The notes beneath the pieces are model-generated. The model did not search any database. It had not been told where the DNA came from and worked only from the letters and a program-made list of their open reading frames with translations. A program made the translations under genes and the position numbers. Positions 8,191-16,675 of a stretch of DNA of 64,000 nucleotides are shown piece after piece. The stretch is from NCBI RefSeq assembly GCF_025628885.1, contig NZ_JAOTIF010000005.1:1-64000 (forward strand), read 5' to 3'. Positions within the stretch are counted from its first letter, which is position 1, and each line of letters opens with the position of its first letter. The stretch comes from Paraflavisolibacter caeni. GTDB taxonomy: Bacteria > Bacteroidota > Bacteroidia > Chitinophagales > Chitinophagaceae.

Positions 8191-9630
8191 TTACCAATCA
8201 TCAGTCCTAAAACTGCTCGTTGGAAATCCTTCCGTATTAAACAGGTCGCCCACTACAAAATCCTTAAAAGCATAGCGTACTGCCACCGGGTTGGGAACTT
8301 CGGGGCTTGATACCAGTAGTTTTCCCTGAAAGATGACAGCTCTCGCCGGGCGAAAGACTTTATCGGGGCCAGCAATTTCAAAATAGCTTAATTGCTTGCC
8401 AAAAGAAGTTAACCCGTTGGGTGCATTGGCGAATTTGATGGTAGCCACATTGCCTGCAAAGCTTACAGACTCATACATTGGAGAAGCATAGGGGAATCCT
8501 TTGAATCCGTATGTTTTTGCCAATGCCATATAAGCCAAACGTTTGCTAACAGTTTCCTTGTCCCAGGGATGAATGAAGATTTCATTGCCAATATCCATGG
8601 TTACCGCCATGCCGCTATTCGGGATTTTCGCTAATGCTTTTCGTTGGGCATCTCTCAAATAGGCAGAATTGTATTTGGTTGCCGAGTCGGGCTTATTGAG
8701 GGTATAGTTGAAAGGTGCAATTTGTACATAGTAAAATGGAAGACTATCGTTGTTGGATTTTGTTCTTAGCATTTTAACAAATGCAGGAAACAAGGTTTCG
8801 TATTGTTTGGATCTTGTGTAATTACTTTCTCCCTGGTACCAGATACAGCCTTTAATGGTATAACCTAAGAAAGGATGCATCATGCCATTGTACACTCCAG
8901 TGGCATTCTGATTGTTGATTTTTTTTGAAGTATCTGTTTTAGAGGGGAAGGATTTGATTTCAGGAAATGCTTTCAATGCTTCTTCATCCATAAAACCTTC
9001 AACAGGAGTGCCGCCATAGCTAATGCACACCAAACCAACCGGCACTTTTAGTTTTTCCTGCAATAATCTTCCAAAATAATAGGCTGTGGCACTGAAGTTG
9101 GAAACCGATTCAGGTTCTGCAGCACTCCATGCTTGCTTTATTGAAGTATCTTGGGGAACACGTTGAAGAGCACGTGGAACTGTGTATAACCTGATTTTAT
9201 CGTTGGTTGAATTAAAAATAGCATCATTGGAACCAAGAACGGGCTGATCTCTATACCCTTTCATATTCATTTCCATATTGCTTTGGCCACTGCAAAGCCA
9301 AACCTCTCCAATTAAAACATTTTTAATTGTGATTGAACTGTTCCCTTCACTTATACTGATCTCAAAAGGCCCGCCGGCAGCGGGGGTATCCACATTTGTT
9401 TTCCATTTGCCTTTTTCATCGGCAGTAACCACATACTTCTTTTTATTCCAGGAAGTGATGAGGATTACTTTGCTTCCTGCATTACTCCATCCCCATATCA
9501 ATGGCGCAGTCCGTTGTTGCAGTACCATATTATCCGAAAAGAAATAGGGAAGCTTAATAGCACCGAAAGATTGGCTCAACAGGCCAAAAATGCCTATAAA
9601 GATGACGATTGTTTGCTTATAGACCTTCAT
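8191..9630 (-). CDS. Sialate O-acetylesterase family carbohydrate esterase
   Basis: A 479-residue SGNH-type esterase with a signal peptide (residues 1-23). An N-terminal beta-sandwich (FFSDNMVLQQR, PLIWGWSNAGSKV) is followed by the catalytic core with block I GEVWLCSGQSNME (nucleophile Ser117), ISYGGTPVEGFM, the WYQGESNY block, and a late IHPWDKE carrying the likely catalytic His. The family removes O-acetyl groups from sugars, not only sialic acid. In this locus it probably deacetylates the target polymer so that the exo-enzymes can act. It is 56 bases from the DUF2264 gene and probably in the same operon. Confidence 0.9.
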   Translation of the reverse strand: MKVYKQTIVIFIGIFGLLSQSFGAIKLPYFFSDNMVLQQRTAPLIWGWSNAGSKVILITSWNKKKYVVTADEKGKWKTNVDTPAAGGPFEISISEGNSSITIKNVLIGEVWLCSGQSNMEMNMKGYRDQPVLGSNDAIFNSTNDKIRLYTVPRALQRVPQDTSIKQAWSAAEPESVSNFSATAYYFGRLLQEKLKVPVGLVCISYGGTPVEGFMDEEALKAFPEIKSFPSKTDTSKKINNQNATGVYNGMMHPFLGYTIKGCIWYQGESNYTRSKQYETLFPAFVKMLRTKSNNDSLPFYYVQIAPFNYTLNKPDSATKYNSAYLRDAQRKALAKIPNSGMAVTMDIGNEIFIHPWDKETVSKRLAYMALAKTYGFKGFPYASPMYESVSFAGNVATIKFANAPNGLTSFGKQLSYFEIAGPDKVFRPARAVIFQGKLLVSSPEVPNPVAVRYAFKDFVVGDLFNTEGFPTSSFRTDDW

Positions 9631-9686
9631 TGTTTTGATTATTTTCTGTTATGATTAATCCGCGGATATTGATACAATAATGATCT

Positions 9687-11750
9687 TTACTTTACCATGT
9701 CACTCTTAAAACTAATCTTTATATTTTTCGACGCAGTCTTTATCAGTATCTGTTTTTTATCGCCAGAAATGGTGTATGATTTCACCGGCATCAGTTCTTC
9801 ACTGCTCCATTTCTGACCCGATTTTTTCCAAAGCATCAATGTAATGTATATTTTTTCCTGCGAGGCATTCAACTGATCGGCTACGTTAATAACTTTCGAC
9901 AGCTTGCTTTGTGGATGCACATTTTCTGTACTTAAAATTTTCACGTCATTCCAGCCTTCCAAAGGCACCATCGCCAATTGATACTCCCCGTTATCAATAA
10001 TTTTTACCCAGTATTTTCCTGCTGTTTTAGTAGTTTCCACAATAGCTCCCTTTAGTTGCGGAAGTGCATAGTGCCCCAATCGCAAAGCAGTTGCTGTGTC
10101 GGAAGCTATTTCATCAACCCTCAATATCCCATTAGGAAGTGGTATATCTGCCAGGTTAAACTGAGTGGCGGGATGTGTTTCCAAAACAGCCTTGCGGTAA
10201 TAAACGCCATCTTCAAACTTTTGAAAATTGTACAGGTGTAACGGCTCCCAATTGCCTGAACTGTTTTTAGTAATATAATTCATGGCTACCACACCATCCA
10301 CACTATCAGCCTGCCAGGGGAAGGCACTATTATACGATAAGCGGTTGTAATTTTCGCTGGCTTTAATAGGCTCTTTTGCACCCAGTTCTTTACCCCAGGC
10401 CCTTATTTCCGAAGCGCCAATATTAGGATAATCGGTAATAAGAATATCGGTACCTTTTCCAAACTTGTTATATACCGTTCCTTTCTTTAATTCCTTACTC
10501 CAGGCACCTTCATTTTCTTTTGCATTCCAAAACGGATTATCATCCGGTATCATCAACCCAAGGAAGGCTTTAGCCATCCAAAATACACTGCCACGGCAGC
10601 TGTATGGCTGTATTGCAGGTTCAAACGCTCCATAAAAGCCAAGTGTAGGAATATTGTCCTGCATCAGATCAGGATCCTTCAAAAATTGCAACAATACACC
10701 TGATGCAATGCGGCGCATCCAGCCATAGTTGATAGCAGTATCATTCTCAAGTCCCATCAGCGGAAAAGGTATAATCGAGGCCATGCGATAACTCATACTC
10801 CTGCCCCTCATTATCACCTTTCCATCACGACTAAACATGTAAGGATAATCGTATTTGAGTTCATTAAAATTTTGCATGAACTTTTTGGCATATTCGGGAT
10901 AATATTTTTTGCCGAAGAACTCCGACCAAAGCGGGCCATACATTTGAAAAGCCCACATGCTGTAATAGTCATACGCAGGATTATCATGATACCAACCATC
11001 GCCCACATAATTAGCAAGCGATTTATTGAGGTAATCAACCAACAGCGCTTCGTTTACTTGATATCCTTTGCTTTTATAAAAACTCAACACTAAGATGTTG
11101 AAGAATTTCCAGTTGTTACCAAAGCTTCTCCCCTCTCCATAACTCAACATCGTAGCGGCCAATAAATCCTGTTGTGCTTTGGGTAGCGGATCAAATAATA
11201 TTTCTGGAATATAAAACAGAGCAACTGACAATCCGCCAAACTCTACCAGATTCTGGTGGGGGGCTGCACCCTTTTCCTGTTGTTTAATAAACTCAGGGCT
11301 TTGCGGGTTGATTAGTTGCATAAGATGGTGGCGGTAGTAGTCGGCCACTTTAATACCATGTATCGTTAGCCCTGGGTTATCTTTTAGCAGTGGTGCCGCA
11401 ATAAATAAAGTGCGGCAAAGTCCTTCTAATTTTTCAACAGGTACCTGTTCAATGGTTCTGGGATAACTCTTGCCTTGCATTTTGGGAAACTGCATGGGAT
11501 CATCAATATTATCAATGTAACTAAATGCTCCATTCAGTAAATAAAGTGCGGCATCCTTCCAATGTTTTTTGGTCATGCCTGTATAAGGACTTGTGGTATA
11601 ATCAGGGCCTTTAACTTGGAATAAAGGCTGATTAGGAACTCTTTTTTGTTGAAGCAAGGCCGATAGGTCTGCCTGATTCTGGGCATTTACTTTTCCAACA
11701 ACCATTATACAAAAAACAAAAGCAAGCGCTGTCAGGGCAAATTTCTTCAT
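9687..11750 (-). CDS. DUF2264 family protein, probable glycoside hydrolase
   Basis: A protein of 687 residues from the chosen Met (six residues inside the longest frame), placed to give a standard signal peptide (MKKFALTALAFVFCIMVVGK, cleaved after VNAQ). The middle carries the DUF2264 pattern of an (alpha/alpha)6 toroid: HWKDAALYLLNGAF, FGNNWKFFNILVLSF, GDGWYHDNPAYDYYSMWAFQ and YGPLWSEFFG. A beta-rich C-terminal part follows. Some members of this family have been linked to beta-glucuronidase activity (I recall CAZy GH154), which would fit a uronic-acid polymer. That activity is inference. No frameshift or missing block is seen. Confidence 0.8.
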   Translation of the reverse strand: MKKFALTALAFVFCIMVVGKVNAQNQADLSALLQQKRVPNQPLFQVKGPDYTTSPYTGMTKKHWKDAALYLLNGAFSYIDNIDDPMQFPKMQGKSYPRTIEQVPVEKLEGLCRTLFIAAPLLKDNPGLTIHGIKVADYYRHHLMQLINPQSPEFIKQQEKGAAPHQNLVEFGGLSVALFYIPEILFDPLPKAQQDLLAATMLSYGEGRSFGNNWKFFNILVLSFYKSKGYQVNEALLVDYLNKSLANYVGDGWYHDNPAYDYYSMWAFQMYGPLWSEFFGKKYYPEYAKKFMQNFNELKYDYPYMFSRDGKVIMRGRSMSYRMASIIPFPLMGLENDTAINYGWMRRIASGVLLQFLKDPDLMQDNIPTLGFYGAFEPAIQPYSCRGSVFWMAKAFLGLMIPDDNPFWNAKENEGAWSKELKKGTVYNKFGKGTDILITDYPNIGASEIRAWGKELGAKEPIKASENYNRLSYNSAFPWQADSVDGVVAMNYITKNSSGNWEPLHLYNFQKFEDGVYYRKAVLETHPATQFNLADIPLPNGILRVDEIASDTATALRLGHYALPQLKGAIVETTKTAGKYWVKIIDNGEYQLAMVPLEGWNDVKILSTENVHPQSKLSKVINVADQLNASQEKIYITLMLWKKSGQKWSSEELMPVKSYTISGDKKQILIKTASKNIKISFKSDMVK

Positions 11751-11802
11751 GTCTATATTATTTAACAATGCAGTGATTGTTACTTTTGCTGTTTTTGATG
11801 AG

Positions 11803-13395
11803 CTACAAGCAACAACAAAGAGCTTTTCTTTTTTTCAACCAACTTGGTATCTTTTTCAGTCGCAGTTCCAATTGGGCTTCATACAACGAAGCAGGAGCCA
11901 CATTTTGTCCTATGCTTTCAAAATAACCCGCCTGGTCTTTTTTAAAACTGCTGCCATTACATGTAAAACCAACCACAATGGGATTTACCATTTTAAACCA
12001 TACATCATCCTTTGGCCAAAAGTCAAAATCCTTTACTGGAGCGCTTGTTTGTGTATAATTCCAAAGCACCAACCCTGCCAAATGGTTGGGAAGGTTTTCG
12101 ATGGCGCCTCCCTGGCGGCCCGGCATAAAGCCGCCGGTTACGTTATCCAAAAGGGTGTTTCTCGGCTGGCTGGCATGCGATTCAAAACAGGTGGTAGCCG
12201 GATAGCTGCAATGCCAAATGACCGTGTTTACCGCCCCATGCGACGATCCAAAAGAATGCCATTGCGAAGCTTCATCCTTCAGGTTAGCTAGCAATACATT
12301 GGTGGAGTGGGTGGAAGAAATTGCTTCGTGCCCGGCATTACCCGTAACCACACAATCCATCACCGTTACATTGGCACTCTGGTTCACAATGGCGCCTATA
12401 TTGCAATCGGTAAAGCGACAGTTGCGCATCCACGAGTTGGTGCACCGGCTAAACAAAAAGAGGTTGAAACCACTATCGTGTTTCCAGGATTTGTGGTGTA
12501 CAAATGTTTCCTTCCAGTTACCCACAAAAGCTATGTCCTCAATACCCACTTCGTTGGCATGGGCAAACTGGTAAACTGTCCAGCCGTACTTGGGATCTAC
12601 GGGATAAGCCAATGGCGCATGCAGCCGTATGGTATTTTTTTTCACCTGCGCTACCTGGTAATAAACACAAACATCTACGCCTTCTTTTACAATGTATTTC
12701 CAACTGCTGTCCGGTTTATGCGGCGCCAGTTCCTGGTTTACCAGTACGGCATCGTTGTTTAGCATTTTCAGGGCAACCCAATCGCCCACTTTGATATCGG
12801 TGGTAGTATTGAGCGTAAGTTCCATCGCACCAACTGCGGCCGGCTCCTTTACTTTTCCTATTTCCTGATCGCGTCCATTAGCTGTAACCGTAAACATGGG
12901 CCGACCCGTCCACATTTGATCGGGATTTACGGGCACCAGTGGCTCTTTCATAAACAATTCGGTACCATTAGATCCCGAACCGCTGCCACGGAGTATGATA
13001 TTGTCTCCTTTGCAGATGATTCCCTTTTCCAGCGTGCTGTCGTCGTTAACTATAAACCGGCCTTTGGGGAAAAACACGATACCTAAACCATTTTTATTGG
13101 CAGCATTAATGGCTTGCTGTATGGCCTCCCGGTCGGAAATATCATCGTTGGGTTTGGCGCCAAAATCCAGCACATTAAAAACCTTATAGTTTCTGATATC
13201 AGGTATGGCCTTTTCGCCGCTATGGTAACCGGCGTAAGAAAAGTCTGGTAATGGCGATTGCTGTTTGTTTTGCCTATAGGCTTCAAACAATTGGGAGCCT
13301 GGAGCAGACTGCGCTGCCAAACGGCCGGAGGCCACGAATAGCAAGACAACAAGACAAGCATTGCTGAAATATAACTTTCGTTTGTTTTGAACCAT
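11803..13395 (-). CDS. Pectate-lyase-superfamily beta-helix protein with DUF4955 C-terminus
   Basis: A 530-residue protein with a signal peptide (about 1-28). The N-terminal Pectate_lyase_3 signature FNVLDFGAKPNDDISDREAI is near residues 73-92, followed by IVFFPKGRFIV. A right-handed beta-helix runs through the middle (NSWMRNCRFTDCNIGAIVN, SANVTVMDCVVTGNAGHEAI). The end matches DUF4955 (WPKDDVWFKMVNPIVVGF). The substrate is not established for this architecture; a lyase or hydrolase acting on an acidic glycan is plausible here. The final residues (KKRKALCCCL) look unlike an evolved C-terminus and may be read-through past a lost stop. A 97-base piece of this gene is duplicated inside the chimera at 3535. 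Confidence 0.78.
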   Translation of the reverse strand: MVQNKRKLYFSNACLVVLLFVASGRLAAQSAPGSQLFEAYRQNKQQSPLPDFSYAGYHSGEKAIPDIRNYKVFNVLDFGAKPNDDISDREAIQQAINAANKNGLGIVFFPKGRFIVNDDSTLEKGIICKGDNIILRGSGSGSNGTELFMKEPLVPVNPDQMWTGRPMFTVTANGRDQEIGKVKEPAAVGAMELTLNTTTDIKVGDWVALKMLNNDAVLVNQELAPHKPDSSWKYIVKEGVDVCVYYQVAQVKKNTIRLHAPLAYPVDPKYGWTVYQFAHANEVGIEDIAFVGNWKETFVHHKSWKHDSGFNLFLFSRCTNSWMRNCRFTDCNIGAIVNQSANVTVMDCVVTGNAGHEAISSTHSTNVLLANLKDEASQWHSFGSSHGAVNTVIWHCSYPATTCFESHASQPRNTLLDNVTGGFMPGRQGGAIENLPNHLAGLVLWNYTQTSAPVKDFDFWPKDDVWFKMVNPIVVGFTCNGSSFKKDQAGYFESIGQNVAPASLYEAQLELRLKKIPSWLKKRKALCCCL

Positions 13396-13497
13396 TTTAC
13401 TATCTAAATAACTTGAGAAATTGGATTCACTGTTTCAAAATTGCATTGACGTAACACCTCTCCCTCGCTGCTCAGCACTTCATATATTACTAAAGAA

Positions 13498-13518
13498 GCC
13501 GCCCTCAAAGAGAGCGGC
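13498..13518 (-). terminator. Probable terminator after the SusCD-DUF5017 operon
   Basis: The arms GCCGCCCTC and GAGAGCGGC pair with one mismatch around an AAA loop, and on the minus strand the hairpin is followed by TTCTTTAG. It lies in the 180-base gap between the DUF5017 gene and the pectate-lyase-like gene, where a transcript boundary is expected. Confidence 0.5.
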
Positions 13519-13577
13519 GTCCTGGTTATTGAACTCTATTTTCATGCGCTTGACACAAAAATAAATACTCGCCGCAC

Positions 13578-14564
13578 CTATTGTATAACAACAGGAAGTT
13601 TTCTTACAACAGTGTCCGTTGTATATACAGTAAGATTGGTGGCAGCAAAAACTGCTTCGTATTTTCCTATAGCTGGATAAGTGTACTTGTACGGTGAGGT
13701 CGTGACTGTAATATCCTTAACAGGCACACCCACATCGGGTGTTACTTTAGTTAAATCAATTCCACCCATAATAGCCCATGCTTCCGCATTGGAAGTAGCG
13801 GCTGCTGCTGTTGCAGCACCTGTAATGACCAATGAAGTACCTGCCGTAACAGCCCAATTGTATGTATTTGCAACAGGATAAGCTATCCAACCCGGGCTAA
13901 ACGCAAGTACACCATAGTTGGAAAAAGAAGTTGTTGGTGCATTTAAGTTAGCAAGCGTATAAGTAGTGTTATCAGGCAAACTATTGGTAATACTCAGGTT
14001 AGTGATCGTCCATTTATTTTGAACCGATCCAGCCGCTGCTGTATATTTAAACGCAATAAATGCCCGTTTACCACTTTTTGCATAAGAACTGAGGTCAACT
14101 GTATTTGTAACCGCCGTAGCATTGGTTGCCATATTTGCCGGTGTAACATCGTTCCAATTAGCAGCGGATATATTGGCAAGTGTTGCGGCAGTATCACCCA
14201 CAACCACACCTTTAAAATCAAAAGACAACATCACTTGCAACGAATTAGCTTGCGTACCTGTATTTAATGCATTGGTAAAATTAAGCTGGGAGATACCTGC
14301 AGCCGATGTTCTATTGCGATAAATGTACCTGTGCCCAACTTCGCCCGAATAGAAAGTAACCCCAACCGGGTTGCCGGTGAAATTAAAGGTTGTTTTACTG
14401 CCTAATGTATAATAAGCGGTATCATTGGAAGGCTCAGCAGATTTCGTACTATCTGCTTTAACATTGAATGTATTGATAGCGGCCAAGTCAACGTCTTTCT
14501 TATCACATGAAGCAATAAGAACGCCGCTAAGCATGATCAGAAAAATATTCTTATATGAAAACAT
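13578..14564 (-). CDS. DUF5017 surface glycan-binding lipoprotein (SusE/F position)
   Basis: A 328-residue protein with a lipoprotein signal: LSGVLIASCDKK places the acylated cysteine at residue 20, and acidic and polar residues follow. The DUF5017 motif is clear in TTFNFTGNPVGVTFYSGEVG and HRYIYRNR near residues 53-84. The rest is beta-strand-rich and Thr/Asn/Ala-rich. It is the third gene of the SusC-SusD operon, 43 bases downstream of SusD. Proteins in this position usually bind the target glycan on the cell surface and help hand it to the SusCD pair. There is no catalytic motif. Confidence 0.82.
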   Translation of the reverse strand: MFSYKNIFLIMLSGVLIASCDKKDVDLAAINTFNVKADSTKSAEPSNDTAYYTLGSKTTFNFTGNPVGVTFYSGEVGHRYIYRNRTSAAGISQLNFTNALNTGTQANSLQVMLSFDFKGVVVGDTAATLANISAANWNDVTPANMATNATAVTNTVDLSSYAKSGKRAFIAFKYTAAAGSVQNKWTITNLSITNSLPDNTTYTLANLNAPTTSFSNYGVLAFSPGWIAYPVANTYNWAVTAGTSLVITGAATAAAATSNAEAWAIMGGIDLTKVTPDVGVPVKDITVTTSPYKYTYPAIGKYEAVFAATNLTVYTTDTVVRKLPVVIQ

Positions 14565-14607
14565 AGCTTAATTTTTTTATCATTATTGTGAATGCGCATT
14601 GTGTCCT

Positions 14608-16656
14608 TTACCATCCAGGATTTTGTGTCATATTTTTATTAACAGTGATCTCGGATGCCGGGATGGGCAATAACAGGAACTTATACGGTGCTGCCGATGC
14701 TACATTGTTATAACCGGCAATCACCTGGGCTTTCGTGTTAGATGAAAATGTAGTCCAGGAATTTACCTGGTTAGCTATGGAAGTCATGGTTGGAACGAAA
14801 ATATTCCACCGGATAAGATCCCTGGTTCTCAAACCCTCATAACAAAGTTCCCTGGACCTTTCATCCTGGATGTTCTGGAGGGTTACAGCCATCAAGTCTA
14901 CATCTGCCTTTGTTAACAAAGTTCCGGTAGCTGTTGCAGCCGGGCCTGCATAGGTAAACACAGCCCCTGTAGTAGCAGCGATAGATGCTCCTGATGTTTG
15001 TGTGGGCGGTGTACTTGTAGATGTGCCGGCCGTAGTTATGGTATATAAATTTCCATTATTAATTACCTGCTGGTTAACCGAATAGGTTATATTGGCCGCC
15101 CAGGCATTTCCTAAGTAGATAGTAGTTGCTGATGTAGGGGTAAAACCTAAACCGCCCGAGGTTAAATTAACTGCGGTTACTTTGCCGCCGGTAATGGTGG
15201 ATGCATACCCCAGGTTATTGCCTTGATTGATATTGCCCAGGCTGGCATTATTATAGCCACTGGTAAGGGTAGTGTTATAACCCGACCCCTGATTTGTTAT
15301 CGTTAATGATTTAAGTGGAGCTGTTGTTTCTGCTAAACCAAAACCTCGTTCTCTAACCGCGTTAACAGCAGCTATACCTTCGGCAGAACAAGTACCTCCG
15401 TTCAGTTGTAAATCGGCTTCAGCAAACATCAATAACACATCAGCAAACCTTAAAATAGGAAAGTTGATGGCAGTGTTGTTTTTGCTTTTAGGGAAAACAA
15501 CCTCATAATTTCTTCTCCATTTTGCATTATTCCTGTTGTATGCAAAAGGGGTTGTATTGCTGATCGGGTCTCTTGAAACAATTGGAGACCTGGACGTATT
15601 AACACCGTAATTGAAGTTTTGGATATTCCAATCCCTCCTTGTATCAGACTTATCATATAAGTCATACAGTTTTTGTGTTACATAAATATAAGCATAGCTA
15701 TAGCCACTATCCTGCCAAATTGTAGTTGCTGAGCCAGCATATGTGTTTTCGGCAGTAAATCTGATTCCGTTTTGGCTGCCCAGGCCACCGGTAAGCCTTG
15801 CAGGATTGGCATCACTACCAGAAAAATCAGCCTCCCAAATGCTTTCCTTTACCTCATACTTATCTGCCGCATGGTTAATAAACACCTGGCTATAACTTGG
15901 GTTCAGGCTATGAAGGCCGGAATTAATTACTTTTTGGCTATACACACTTGAACTATCGTACATGGCCCTTGACCCGGCTTTACCTCCATTGAATGGATAA
16001 CCGGCCATGGTGAGATATACTCTTGCCAGGATTCCCTGCACTGCAGTTTTCGACACCCTGCTTGCAGTACCCAACTTACTGATAGGATACACTTTGCCTT
16101 CCGCCATTTTCATATCGCTAAGGATCGATTGATAAATACTGTCAACGGGTGTTCTTGACAGGCTCAGGTTATTGGGGTCGGTTGATGGTGTTAGCTTAAG
16201 GGGCACTGCGCCAAAATTCGATACAAGTAAAAAATGATAGTACCCTCTTAAAAAAAGTGCCTCCCCGTAAGCTGCCTGCACTTCAGCACTTGGGTCATTC
16301 TTGTCAACATAAGCAATCAATTGGTTAGCCCGTTCAATACCTGTATAGAGCTTGCTCCATAAGTTACTTACGTTTGAGTTTGCATAATCAAAAGAGAAAC
16401 TTGACTGAGCGTCGGGAGTATTTCTGCCCGGCCCTCCCCAAAACGTTTCATCATTACAGGTAAACAATCCTTTTGCATAATCTTGGCCATAAACACTTAA
16501 AGAATTGTAAACACCTGCCAGCGCATTGGTTAATGTGGCGCCAGTATAATACTGGTCCGGAGCCAAAAAACTGCTTGGTTTTGTGTCTAAAAATTTTTTG
16601 CAAGATGTAAATGCAACTAAAACCACCATTGCTATTATAGATATATTGTGTTTCAT
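14608..16656 (-). CDS. susD: SusD/RagB family outer-membrane nutrient-binding lipoprotein with an inserted domain
   Basis: From the chosen Met (12th residue of the longest frame, 19 bases after the SusC stop) it is 682 residues. The lipobox VAFTSCKKFLDTKP gives an acylated Cys at 19. TPR-like SusD features follow: YYTGATLTNALAGVYNSL, EALFLRGYYHFLLVSNFGAVPL and RILARVYL-like helices, with the C-terminal IQDERSRELCYEGLRTRDLIRW and FLLLPIPASEI blocks. Between AAVNAVRERGFG and the DLMAVTLQNIQDER helix sits an extra 135 or so residues (nt 14920-15327) rich in Gly, Thr and Asn, which explains the unusual length. It binds oligosaccharides as the lid of SusC. Confidence 0.9.
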   Translation of the reverse strand: MKHNISIIAMVVLVAFTSCKKFLDTKPSSFLAPDQYYTGATLTNALAGVYNSLSVYGQDYAKGLFTCNDETFWGGPGRNTPDAQSSFSFDYANSNVSNLWSKLYTGIERANQLIAYVDKNDPSAEVQAAYGEALFLRGYYHFLLVSNFGAVPLKLTPSTDPNNLSLSRTPVDSIYQSILSDMKMAEGKVYPISKLGTASRVSKTAVQGILARVYLTMAGYPFNGGKAGSRAMYDSSSVYSQKVINSGLHSLNPSYSQVFINHAADKYEVKESIWEADFSGSDANPARLTGGLGSQNGIRFTAENTYAGSATTIWQDSGYSYAYIYVTQKLYDLYDKSDTRRDWNIQNFNYGVNTSRSPIVSRDPISNTTPFAYNRNNAKWRRNYEVVFPKSKNNTAINFPILRFADVLLMFAEADLQLNGGTCSAEGIAAVNAVRERGFGLAETTAPLKSLTITNQGSGYNTTLTSGYNNASLGNINQGNNLGYASTITGGKVTAVNLTSGGLGFTPTSATTIYLGNAWAANITYSVNQQVINNGNLYTITTAGTSTSTPPTQTSGASIAATTGAVFTYAGPAATATGTLLTKADVDLMAVTLQNIQDERSRELCYEGLRTRDLIRWNIFVPTMTSIANQVNSWTTFSSNTKAQVIAGYNNVASAAPYKFLLLPIPASEITVNKNMTQNPGW
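14920..15327 (-). other. Inserted carbohydrate-binding or tail-fibre-like domain within SusD
   Basis: The extra segment has two parts. The first reads TITNQGSGYNTT and then ITGGKVTAVNLTSGGLGF, like the GGSGY repeats of adhesins and phage tail proteins. The second reads AWAANITYSVNQQVI, NGNLYTITTAGTSTSTPP and TGAVFTYAG, like the W-x(5)-Y-x(3)-Q-x-V / LY-x(4)-AGTSG modules found in tail fibres and chitin-binding-type domains. SusD normally has only a loop here. The frame is continuous, so it is likely expressed. Confidence 0.6.
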
Positions 16657-16675
16657 ATCACATTTCTTTTTTAGA

